NCBI RefSeq assembly: GCF_027579695.1
Contig: NC_083587.1
Coordinates: 1,689,001-1,753,000 of the forward strand
DNA from: Neoarius graeffei
Lineage: Eukaryota; Chordata; Actinopteri; Siluriformes; Ariidae
Length of the DNA: 64,000 bases
Direction: 5' to 3'
Below, in pieces: positions 31,431 through 41,127 of the stretch. The stretch's first letter is position 1. The number at the start of each line of letters is the position of its first letter. The position numbers and the translations under genes are program-made. A model generated the notes under the pieces. That model was given only the letters and a program-made list of their open reading frames with translations, was not told where the DNA came from and searched no databases.

Positions 31431-33758
31431 TCACACATCACAAGGGGACCGCGACAAAGCATCAGCCATGATGTTCTCCACCCCCCTAATATGACGGATA
31501 TCCAAGTTATACGGCTGTAGAAACAACGCCCAACGCATAAGGCGCTGGTTGGGATTCTGCAACGAATGAAGGAACGTTAGCGGGTTATGATCAGAATAGA
31601 CCACCACGGGCTGTACTCCTCCCCCCACATAAACATCAAAATGTTGCAATGCCCAAACCAAAGCTAACGCTTCCTTTTCTATAACCGAATAATTTTCTTG
31701 ATGATTATTGAATTTTCTGGAAAAGTAACAAACTGGGCGACGAAAGCCACTGTCGTCAGACTGTAACAAAACCGCTCCAGCACCCACCTGACTAGCATCC
31801 ACAAACAACTCGAAAGACATATCAAGCCGAGGGGCAGCAAGAACAGGCGCTGTGCTCAAAAGCAACTTCACATTCTCAAATGCAGACTGACATTCCGATG
31901 TCCACTCAAACTTAATGTCTTTCCTAAGCAGTGCAGTCAACGGAGCAACAATAGTGGAAAAATTCAAACAAAAACTGCGGTAATAACCCACCATACCCAA
32001 AAACCTCATTAACTCTTTCTTTGTGGTAGGTGGGGGAAATTCATCAATTGCTTGCACCTTGGCTCTAACTGGACAAACCTGCCCTTTTCCAACAACCTTA
32101 CCAAGGTACACCACCGTAGCCTGGGCAAACTCGCATTTCGCGAGATTCACTGTAAGTTTTGCCTCACATAAATGAACAAAAAATGAACGGATGTGGGACA
32201 GATGTTCCTCCCAAGTGTTACTATAAATTACTATATCGTCAAGATATACTGCGCAACCTTCTAACCCAGCGATAACACGATTCATTAACCGCTGAAAAGT
32301 AGAAGGAGCGTTGCATAAACCAAAACTCATGACGTTATAAGAGTATAAACCTGATGATGTAATAAATGCAGAAATTTCTTGTGCTCGCGATGTCAGTGGG
32401 ACTTGATAATACCCTTTTAATAGATCAAACTTACTGACAAAGTGTGCCAAACCCACCCGATCAATACAGTCTTCCATCCGTAGAAGAGGGAACGAATCAG
32501 GCTTTGTCACCTTGTTTACCTTACGATAGTCGGTGCAAAACCGGAAAGTATTATCCGGCTTGGCTACCAACAAACAAGGTGAGGACCAGCTAGAATAAGA
32601 AGGCTTAGCCAAACCATGATCTAATAAATAGCACACCTCCGCTTCTAAAAGTTTTTCTTTCTCGGGTGAAATTCTGTAAAAACGTTGACGAATGGGTTGT
32701 ACATCCTCAACCACAATGTCATGTTGAATTACATTTGTGCAACTAGGAACATCAGAAAACAAGACATCAAACTGAAGAATTAAAGACTTCAACTGACTTT
32801 GCTGTCCAAGAGAAAGGTGACCAAACAACCTATCCAAATTGGACAACAACTCAGAATTTCTAAGACGAGGTTGCAGCACCACACTAGAAGAAAATGCATC
32901 CTCAGGGTCTGCAATCACATCAGAATTTACACTCAATGCACTCGCCGTAGCCAATCCGATAGACTTGGATCTCTCACCGCTCAAGCCTGTCTGCACAGCA
33001 GGAGCATAATATGGCTTTAATAAATTAATGTGGCACAACTGTGTAGATCTTTTACGATCAGGAGTAGATAATAAATAATCCAAATCAGTTACTTGACGCA
33101 CAACAACATACGGACCAGAGAACTTGGCACAAAAAGGCGAACCGGGCACTGGAAGCAAAGCCAGGACCTGGTCCCCAACATTAAATTCATGCTCCACAGC
33201 GCGACGGTCATACAGCCGCTTCATTTTCTTTTGTGCTCTAGACAGCTTTTCTTTGGACAACTTCCACGCAAGAAAAAGTTTCCGTCTAAACCCATGCACG
33301 AAATCAATTAGGTTCTGAGGTGGTTGCACTGGTTCCACCTCATGTTTTAACACAGAGAGAGGGCCTCGAACCCTGTGTGCAAACACCAGGTCTTTGAGAC
33401 TAAATCCCATACTTTCCTGTGTTACTTCACATGCAGCTAGTAAAAGCCAGGGAAGACCCTCCTCCCAATCCTTATTCAACTCAACGCAGTAAGTGCGCAG
33501 TAAAGATTTTAATGTACAATGGAACCGTTCAAGAGCACCTTGGCTCTGCGCATGGTATGCGCTACTTACGCGATGTGTTACATGAAGCTGATTCAAAACT
33601 TCCTTAAATAGACCTGAAGTAAAATTACTTCCCCGGTCACTCTGCACAACCTTCGGTATTCCAAATATCGACATGAACTGAGACAATGCTTTCATAACTG
33701 AACGAGTGGTAATTGTGCATAACGGATAAGCAGCTGGATACCATGTGGCTTGACACAA
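31431..33758 (-). CDS. Pol fragment: integrase core, GPY/F-like tail, RT and RNase H
   Basis: An open frame of 775 codons. N-terminal part: integrase core with VVQSDRGSNF (second Asp) and SQGALERFH (Glu), then an integrase C-terminal domain (FNVGDQVLALLPVP, KFSGPYVVV, LCHINLLKPYY). Central part: reverse transcriptase with LAKPSYSSWSSPCLLVAKPD, FCTDYRKVNKVTKPDSFPL, FGLCNAPSTFQRLMNRV and the catalytic VYLDDIVIYS. C-terminal part: RNase H with FELFVDASQVGAGAVLLQ, IEKEALALVWAL, YSDHNPLTFL and ADALSRSP. RT-RNase H follows integrase. The frame is open throughout, but the first integrase Asp lies in the upstream frame, so there is a break near 33757; no valid start codon is evident. Confidence 0.88.
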   Translation of the reverse strand: MCQATWYPAAYPLCTITTRSVMKALSQFMSIFGIPKVVQSDRGSNFTSGLFKEVLNQLHVTHRVSSAYHAQSQGALERFHCTLKSLLRTYCVELNKDWEEGLPWLLLAACEVTQESMGFSLKDLVFAHRVRGPLSVLKHEVEPVQPPQNLIDFVHGFRRKLFLAWKLSKEKLSRAQKKMKRLYDRRAVEHEFNVGDQVLALLPVPGSPFCAKFSGPYVVVRQVTDLDYLLSTPDRKRSTQLCHINLLKPYYAPAVQTGLSGERSKSIGLATASALSVNSDVIADPEDAFSSSVVLQPRLRNSELLSNLDRLFGHLSLGQQSQLKSLILQFDVLFSDVPSCTNVIQHDIVVEDVQPIRQRFYRISPEKEKLLEAEVCYLLDHGLAKPSYSSWSSPCLLVAKPDNTFRFCTDYRKVNKVTKPDSFPLLRMEDCIDRVGLAHFVSKFDLLKGYYQVPLTSRAQEISAFITSSGLYSYNVMSFGLCNAPSTFQRLMNRVIAGLEGCAVYLDDIVIYSNTWEEHLSHIRSFFVHLCEAKLTVNLAKCEFAQATVVYLGKVVGKGQVCPVRAKVQAIDEFPPPTTKKELMRFLGMVGYYRSFCLNFSTIVAPLTALLRKDIKFEWTSECQSAFENVKLLLSTAPVLAAPRLDMSFELFVDASQVGAGAVLLQSDDSGFRRPVCYFSRKFNNHQENYSVIEKEALALVWALQHFDVYVGGGVQPVVVYSDHNPLTFLHSLQNPNQRLMRWALFLQPYNLDIRHIRGVENIMADALSRSPCDV

Positions 33759-34695
33759 CAGTCAACAAATATGTACACCCCGACTTTGAGGGTGGCAATG
33801 GACCTACACAATCAATAATAAGATGCTCAAAGAGCTGCCCAACAACAGGAATTGGATGTAACGGTGCAGGCTTTATTGTCTGATTAGGTTTACCCATTAA
33901 CTGGCACACACGACCTGTTCTCACATACTCAGCCACACTCCGTTTAATTCTTGGCCAAAAAAAGTGCTGCAACAGCCTCTGATAAGTCTTGCGGACACCA
34001 AAGTGCCCCGCAACATCACCATGAGCTGTCTGCAACACCAAATCACGGTATTTCACCGGAACCACAATTTGTAACACAGGCTCATCACCCATGGCAGACC
34101 ATTTACGCACTAATATCCCGTCAATGACAAAATAACCACTCTCACTAGAATCCATATCATCAACAGATAAAGCACTCCTCAGCACATCTGCCAACTCATC
34201 ATCACCCTGCTGAGCTACAATCAGGTCATCTCGTGACAACACTGATGGCAACAGAGGCAAAGTAGGCACTAGACTGGACTTTACGCCTTGCCTGCGACTC
34301 TGCGCATGAGTTACAGCACAGGCACAAAACACATCAGGAAACTGTTCACTGCAGTCATCAGGAACACAAGGTGATGGCACCATGCTTACCACAGGTGACG
34401 GCGAGGACTCAGCCCACACACATCCACCTGCCAAGTTGTTACCCAGAATTACATCAATCCCCTCTACTGGCAACTCGGGCCGAACAGCCATTGTAACCTC
34501 CCCTTTTACCAAATCTGAATCCAAACTGAACTCATGCAGTGGAACTGAAAAAGTTTGCATTCCTATCCCCCTAATAAGAACGCAACTTCCCAAAGTTGAT
34601 CCTTCGTCAAAGTATTTAATGTCTCCTCCGAAGGAAATGCCACAAATGCATTTACACTTTCCATCACAAAACCCAAATACCAAATACCTAACCAA
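33740..34695 (-). pseudogene. Pol N-terminal fragment: protease end and integrase zinc-binding domain
   Basis: The frame begins without a clear gag and carries GIDVILGNNLAGGCVW, resembling the C-terminal part of a retroelement aspartic protease. After a linker it has the integrase HHCC region: AHGDVAGHFGVRKTYQRLL keeps both His, but the Cys pair reads TGRVCQ, so the first Cys is lost. The first catalytic Asp follows in HLIIDCVGPL. At about 33757 the homology moves to another frame, which fits a small indel. Missing gag, a missing zinc ligand and the frameshift show that the copy is dead. Confidence 0.75.
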
Positions 34696-35331
34696 AAATC
34701 CAAACTCTTACCAGATGCCAACTTTACCACACTAACTTCACAAAAAGTTCATCACAAATGCCCAATTACTCACCACACCGCATGCATGCTGGATCACCAT
34801 TCCTTGAAGCGCATGTCCCACAATCAACGAAAAACCAACAGCACAGGAGTAGCCCCGCACCTAACTCAACACAAATCCCTAATTAAAACTGACCTAGTCT
34901 TCAGGAGCCCTCATACGATTGAGTTCAAAAGAACCCCCCTGTGTTCGACTCCCCAAAACAAAAAACTAAAATAACAAACTAACAAAACAAACAGCATTAT
35001 GCGCTCTACACCTACCGCAGGGTTTGCACGTTACTCCAGTGGAATCTAATCCACCTGTGTTGCCTCGCCAATCAAGGGACAATTACGTCAAGTACAAACA
35101 GCACCAGACATGCAATTAGCTTCGTCCCAAAATCAAAACAATTGATTTTCAGAACGATGAACTTCCTCCTTCCCAACCAACCAAACAGAAACAATTACTC
35201 AAACGAATTAACCAAAAATGATTTATATAACGAAAAAACTGAAACAATGTATCAAACGCACAATAATACTATGTGGGTCACCCTACAAAATGACCAGCGA
35301 GTTATCAATTTACTTTACCGGTTCCAAATTG

Positions 35332-35349
35332 CTCCCGGACGAGCCCCCA
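35332..35349 (-). other. Primer binding site, tRNA-Pro
   Basis: TGGGGGCTCGTCCGGGAG on the minus strand, two bases after the 5' LTR, matches the 3' end of tRNA-Pro at 17 of 18 positions as I remember that tRNA. Confidence 0.8.
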
Positions 35350-35351
35350 TA

Positions 35352-35682
35352 TGTTACACCTGCTGGCTCAAGGCAAGTGTAACATGAAGGGAGACCACAC
35401 CAAGTAGTACGTTCGATATATCGATATTTATTTAAATAATAAAAGAATGTCAAAAATACATAAAATAAAAGTGTAATGTGTTATAGTGTGAATACAAGTA
35501 AATTAACCAAACCAAAATGAAGGAGGAAGCCCCCTCTTGCCTTCTTGGGAGACCTTTTATAGGCCAAGCCCCCATTATCTGTAATCCTCCACACCTGGAC
35601 CAGTCACCTATTGATTGCACCTTAAGCAACACACGGACCAGGGTGGAGCTAAAGACACCCCAAAACAGACAGGGTCGTGACA
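35352..35682 (-). repeat. 5' LTR of the Gmr1-like element
   Basis: 331 bp, TGTCACGACCC ... GTGTAACA on the element strand. AATAAA-like and TATTTAAATAA sequences occur inside. Same length as the 3' LTR, so no indel separates them. Confidence 0.92.
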
Positions 35683-35689
35683 CTTACAA

Positions 35690-38418
35690 ATAAAATAGTT
35701 TTCTGATCCCATGTCCATACAGTAAATATAGCATCTATACATGTTATCAATTCTACTCGCCTCATCTCTTGAAAGCATCACTGTTAGGTTTCTTCACCTC
35801 TGGCCCTCACCATCTCAAGATCAGTCCCCTCGCGTCACCCAGATGTCTGGGGGTGAGTCGCAGAAAAAAGAAAGGAACCCCACAATCTTTAGTTCGCAAT
35901 CTTTATTCGCAAGTCCCCCCTGAGACGAGAGTATACAGGGGTTTTATACATGTGTATGTGAGTGAAACCTTGGATCAATCATGACAATTTTAAACAAAGA
36001 CTATGTTTAGTCTAACAAAGAAGTGTCTTCTCCACTGGACAAAGTTCAGGTTACACAGGAATAGTTTAAAATCACTGTTATAGTATATGTAAGCTCTAAA
36101 ATATTAAATCATAAAGTCTTAACACCTTGTGCAGCAATGAGGCTAATATAAATCTAAAAACTATAAAACTAACATGAATCACTTAATGCAGCTTTAAATC
36201 TAACATTAAATCTAACATTTAATCATTTCAATTTCAAATTCAACACTGAAGAGACTGGTTAAATCTAACAATCCTAAATCACATGTAGCTATAAAACTAA
36301 CTTAAATCATGGCTTTAAATCGAACTTTTAATCCCAAATACACGTTGGATATGCAGCTGTGGGTGTGTCTGACATCACTGCAGACCTTGGCGCTGTTCAG
36401 ACACAATAATCTGATCAATAATACACATTTCATATCAAAATAAGCAGAATGTTCTGATGATATGATAGCAATGTTCAGACAGAATGGAATTTTTAAACAA
36501 TGTCTAGCTGAGACAGAAGGTCATTTTAACTGAACAGAATAAATCCTTACAATTTTGTCACAAAATAAATTACTGCCTTCTTGGTCAAGAATAAATATTT
36601 ACAATTATTTATCCTTACAAAGGAATAAAACCTTACAATCACCAAGCTGTGAGCAGCATCAGGGCTTGGAGTGTTTTGGTTACCAATTTTGTTTAGTGTA
36701 TTTTGTTCTAAATACAGTGCTGTGAACTCGATCTATTTTCAAAATAGTACGAAAGCACTTGTTCATGAATTGTCTTAAAAGCATTATTTAGAACTATTGA
36801 GCACATTTTGTTTCACAAGTGGAGTGTAAAGACTGAAATAAAAAATACAATTAACAAATTAAAGCAAATAGCAAAAGTTTGATATCGCCTTCTCAATCTA
36901 TCTGCCAAAAAGCTCAAAAAAACCTTAAAAAACCTGTCATTTGACCTTTCAGAAGGACCAAACAAAAGCCGTGTTAATCAAAAAGGTAAATTTTCTTAAA
37001 ATGAACATCACTTACTCGATATCGAATCAGTAGCCTTGGTGAACCACGAGGTGAATTTCGTTTATCTTTTTATCTGCCGATTATCTTATGACACTACGAA
37101 GTTATAACGAGGTTTCTCTTATTCCGTTTCTGGTTCTGATTGGTTCTTAAGTTTATCAAGAAGTAGAACGGGTAATCGAACTTGATCAGGATAAGTGCTG
37201 ATTGGTTACGAAGTTTTGCTATTGTTACACTCATTCTTACAACACGATGACATAGTGGCTACTGCCTCGCTTCGCCTTTATGAGGCAGTAGCCACAAAAA
37301 AACCCCAAAACAAACAGTGGATTAAATGCTGAGCTGCAGAGCAGGAGTGTCTATGAGCCAGATGTTGGTGTGCATTTTTTTTTGTGCATGTATGAGCATG
37401 CGGTGTTACTGAGTGCTAGCAGCAGTTCCCTGGTGTAAACAATAGCCCCATGGCTATACGCCAGCTGCCCCAATATGAGTGCGAACAGAAGTCCCCAAAC
37501 AAGCAGAAAAAACACGAGTGTTCTGAACATAGTTCATGTAGTAAAATAAATAGCAGTTCAAAGAAACTAAGTAAACTGTGAAAAACTGACTGTGTACCAC
37601 AGTCACATTGGGATAGGAAGCCTTGACCAGGTCAAGTATTGGGGATAGATGGGTCCAGATGGCTGCAGGGCCCTTTTCTTTTGATGAGCTGATTGTGCCA
37701 AAGCAGATATGTTCTTCCACTCCACCAACACTTGATGGGTAACACGACATTTCTTTCATTTTAGGCCCTTGTGCTAGCCGCTAGGTGCTAACATGTCACC
37801 TCATGACCTTGATCAACATCTGTTTATACAATCTTTCTCTACAGTGTTGTAAATATAATATCTAAATCAAGTGCACACGAACATGTTAACACAGTTGACG
37901 AGCAATTAACCCAGTCTATGTGCAGACAATAATATTGATGAAATATTGAGGAGGAGGAGCAAAGACAGACCACACTGAAGTTAAAATTTCCTCCACTAAA
38001 GGAAGTGACATCACATGCTGTTGGACAGGTGACTTTGGAGCAAACCATTGCTGAGTTAAAGGGGTTTTGCCAGTGGCTAACACAGTTGACAGAGATTTCT
38101 CGGACACATGCAAAGTGAATAATTGAATATGTAGTGAGTCAAATAGATTTAAAAACACCTTTATCATGTTTTAATGGTTATTTTCAACAAAAAATGATGA
38201 AAATAATATACAAAAGCATGCATCCTACTGTTAATTTGGAGAGCAAACCTTGACCTTTAACAAATCGGACAGCACAAAAAAAATTCCAATGTACTGTACG
38301 CAATTTCTGCAAAATTAACGATGGGACTTGCTGACGTTTTGCATTAAATTAAAAAAGAATGTGTACCAATGTAAAATTGATAATTTTTTGAAGTGAATAT
38401 TTTGTAAAATGTATAAAT
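35690..38418. other. 2.7 kb without recognised genes
   Basis: AT-rich sequence with weakly repetitive words (AAATCTAACATT near 36200, TTACACTC) and one strong hairpin at 37255. No frame here resembles a protein I know. Confidence 0.6.
37255..37295. other. Perfect 14-bp hairpin, 13-nt loop
   Basis: GTGGCTACTGCCTC (37255-37268) is repeated as its exact complement at 37282-37295. The word GTGGCTACTGC also occurs at 30807-30817, directly before the LTR element, so both may belong to one dispersed repeat. Confidence 0.85.
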
Positions 38419-38431
38419 ACAACCTGTGGAC

Positions 38432-38801
38432 GGCGGCACGGTGGTGTAGTGGTTAGCGCTGTCGCCTCACAGCAAGAAGGTCCTGGGTTCGAGCCCTGGG
38501 GCCGGCGAGGGCCTTTCTGTGCGGAGTTTGCATGTTCTCCCCGTGTCCGCGTGGGTTTCCTCCGGGTGCTCCGGTTTCCCCCACAGTCCAAAGACATGCA
38601 GGTTAGGTTAACTGGTGACTCTAAATTGACCGTAGGTGTGAGTGTGAATGGTTGTCTGTGTCTATGTGTCAGCCCTGTGATGACCTGGCGACTTGTCCAG
38701 GGTGTACCCCGCCTTTCGCCCGTAGTCAACTGGGATAGGCTCCAGCTTGCCTGCGACCCTGTAGAAGGATAAAGCGGCTAGAGATAATGAGATGAGATGA
38801 G
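38432..38801 (+). mobile_element. V-SINE, full length, 13-bp target duplication
   Basis: Young-looking copy ending in the GATGA-type tail. It is flanked by ACAACCTGTGGAC (38419-38431 and 38802-38814). Confidence 0.96.
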
Positions 38802-39066
38802 ACAACCTGTGGACATGACATGTACCCCTAATTATTGAATGAACCGAATGAGTTAGGACAATGGATTAAAAAGATCAACATGAGTATTAAAATAGAACAT
38901 CTCCAAAAGACTGCCTTGTTAGGAACAGCAAGAATATTGCAGAAAGTTTTGGAAAAATGAAAATAATGTTTATGAAGAAACAATTAAATTCCTTTGGACC
39001 TTCGGCTACTAGTTGTAGCTCACTCCTGAGGACAAATCCGGTTTAACATCTATATACTGAGAAATG

Positions 39067-39118
39067 TAGAAACACATATAATAATAATTATAATAACAAT
39101 AATAATAATAATAATAAA
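39067..39118. repeat. AAT-rich microsatellite
   Basis: Imperfect ATA/AAT units; a similar AAT run lies at 39740-39762, after the next SINE. Confidence 0.9.
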
Positions 39119-39359
39119 TTAACTAAGTAGGGAAATACTAGGAGAAATGCTAAAGATTGATGAATAATGTAAATAATAATGGGTGTTAGACAGTCCTGTG
39201 TGTCCTGCGTGGCTCTTGACTGCCATTGTGTGGCTACGTTTAGGAAGTGCACGATCCCTTTGTTGATTAAAGTCACAGCGTTTCAGCAATAAATCTGTAG
39301 GAAATAGCTGGGGGGGGGCTTATCAGTGCGAGGCTTGTTGCCTGTTAGAAAATGTATTT

Positions 39360-39727
39360 CATCTCATCTCATTATCTCTAGCCACTTTATCCTTCTACAG
39401 GGTCGCAGGCAAGCTGGAGCCTATCCCAGCTGACTACAGGCGAAAGGCGGGGTACACCCTGGACAAGTCGCCAGGTCATCACAGGGCTGACACATAGACA
39501 CAGACAACCATTCACACTCACACCTACGGTCAATTTAGAGTCACCAGTTAACCTAACCTGCATGTCTTTGGACTGTGGGGGAAACCGGAGCACCTGGAGG
39601 AAACCCACGCGGACACGGGGAGAACATGCAAACTCCACACAGAAAGGCCCTCGCCGGCTACGGGGCTCGAACCCAGACCTTCTTGCTGTGAGGCGACAGC
39701 GCTAACCACTACACCACAGTGCCGCCC
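39360..39727 (-). mobile_element. V-SINE, full length, minus strand, 12-bp target duplication
   Basis: Reverse-oriented copy very similar to 38432-38801, flanked by GAAAATGTATTT (39348-39359 and 39728-39739). With the previous copy it forms an inverted pair about 560 bp apart. The following 39763-40782 shows no gene. Confidence 0.95.
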
Positions 39728-40904
39728 GAAAATGTATTTATTAATAATAATAATAATAATAACTGATGTTGTATTGGATGGCTGTTGGTTTCCCTCATGT
39801 GGCCACATTTGGAAAATTGACTCGCTGCATTTTCAGTCAATAAATTGGTTGAAATAATGAAATGATCCATTAATTGTAATGTAGGATATGGATGCATGCC
39901 GCTCCCATCCCATTCATCCATGAGAGATGTGAAGAGCATGGGTTTATTTGTCACCATTGTGTATTAATGCCTGCGTTCAACCCACTGTACTGCATGGCAG
40001 TTTGATCAACACTGGAGTGTGAATTGAGGAATACTGTAGACATGTAATAAATTAAGTAGTTATGTGTAGATCAAAAATAATCAAAATAAATAATCACAAA
40101 ACTAAATAAATACATCGATCTGGTCAAAACAGAGTGTCGATGTATATACATTTACTGTAACCCAGATTGGGAAGATGATGGGCCTTAAACCCCCATTTAC
40201 TGTGAGCATTGTGTTTATAGAGAAGAAAAGGCCTGGGAGTCGACAGTGCTGAGTGTGTTCATTAGAGCACTGGCTTTATTTTGACAGATGGGTTTGATGT
40301 TCTGCATGTTGGTTTATTTTGCCCAACTGGTGAAATGAATAAGATTTCCCTGTAAATGAAACTTGGAGTTTAAGAATGAGGTTAGTGTTGGTGAAAATGC
40401 AGTGAATTTAGAACTTTATAGATTCTGTATTAAATGTTGCATTCGTGAGAACTGATAAAGTAAGGTCTGATATTTGTTATTGCATTCCTTTCTGTGCTGC
40501 TGCAGGTAACTTAGATAAATTAGTGGCATGTTCATTGATGTTTATATAACTATTTTGTCTATTTTAAAATTATTTTATCTTAACTGTCCCAGGCGGGACG
40601 GCACCACTTGGAAATTGAAATTGGCATGTTATGATTGCCGTCTGACTACGTCACATGTGCAGGGCTGAATAGCCGAGTGCAATCCCTTGTACCAGGTCAT
40701 CTGTGTCAGGGACACCCCCTCCACCATCTTGGCTATACACAGGACTCCCCCTCAGTATCATGGAGCTGAAATGGCTAGAGACCCTTTTCAGTCATGTGAC
40801 CTTCCTAAACGCGACCACCATTTTGGACGTAGTGAACTTCGGCTCGAATCAGTTTGAATGCGAGGAAGGCGACAAACGAAAAACATAAAAGAAAAAGGAG
40901 CAAG

Positions 40905-41044
40905 ATGCAGAAAACACCTTCACTATCCAGCGACGTAGGGCATTTACAGGGCGAGCAGAGGGAGAGGTATTTGCAAAAATTGAGGTTAGCAGGCTTAGAG
41001 AAGGACGTTTACCTGCTTCCACCAGGATTGTTCACTGACGTACC
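40905..41044 (+). pseudogene. Short coding fragment cut off by the minisatellite
   Basis: From the ATG at 40905 it reads MQKTPSLSSDVGHLQGEQ, then ERYLQKLRLAGLEKDVYLLP, up to FTDVPSG at the minisatellite edge. The YLQKLRLAGL-DVYLLP pattern resembles the N-terminus of large uncharacterised transposon proteins that I associate with fish genomes (some with SWIM and YqaJ nuclease domains). This is weak recognition from memory. Beyond residue 46 the frame is minisatellite sequence and ends at TAA in the first module. Confidence 0.4.
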
Positions 41045-41127
41045 CTCCGGCTTGCTCCCCCTCAAATTAAGCAGCGCGCTCCAGCTTCCGGAGCGCGCTG
41101 CTTAATTTGAGGGGGAGCAAGCCGGAG
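41045..41127. other. Perfect 38-bp inverted repeat at the minisatellite edge
   Basis: 41045-41082 is the exact reverse complement of 41090-41127, separated by 7 nt (AGCTTCC). One B module is present in inverted orientation facing the first direct module, giving a cruciform-capable GC-rich palindrome. Confidence 0.92.

Larger units (their letters stand above)
30821..35682 (-). mobile_element. Ty3/gypsy LTR retrotransposon with integrase before RT (Gmr1-like)
   Basis: Two 331-bp LTRs (30821-31151 and 35352-35682) bound a minus-strand element of 4862 bp, with a probable 4-bp duplication CTTA (30817-30820, 35683-35686). A tRNA-Pro primer site follows the 5' LTR and a G-rich polypurine tract precedes the 3' LTR. 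Domains in transcription order are protease remnant, integrase, reverse transcriptase, RNase H. This order, with gypsy-type enzymes, is known from Gmr1-like elements of deuterostomes. I see no gag: only about 600 bp separate the primer site from the protease remnant. The copy is defective. Confidence 0.88.
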
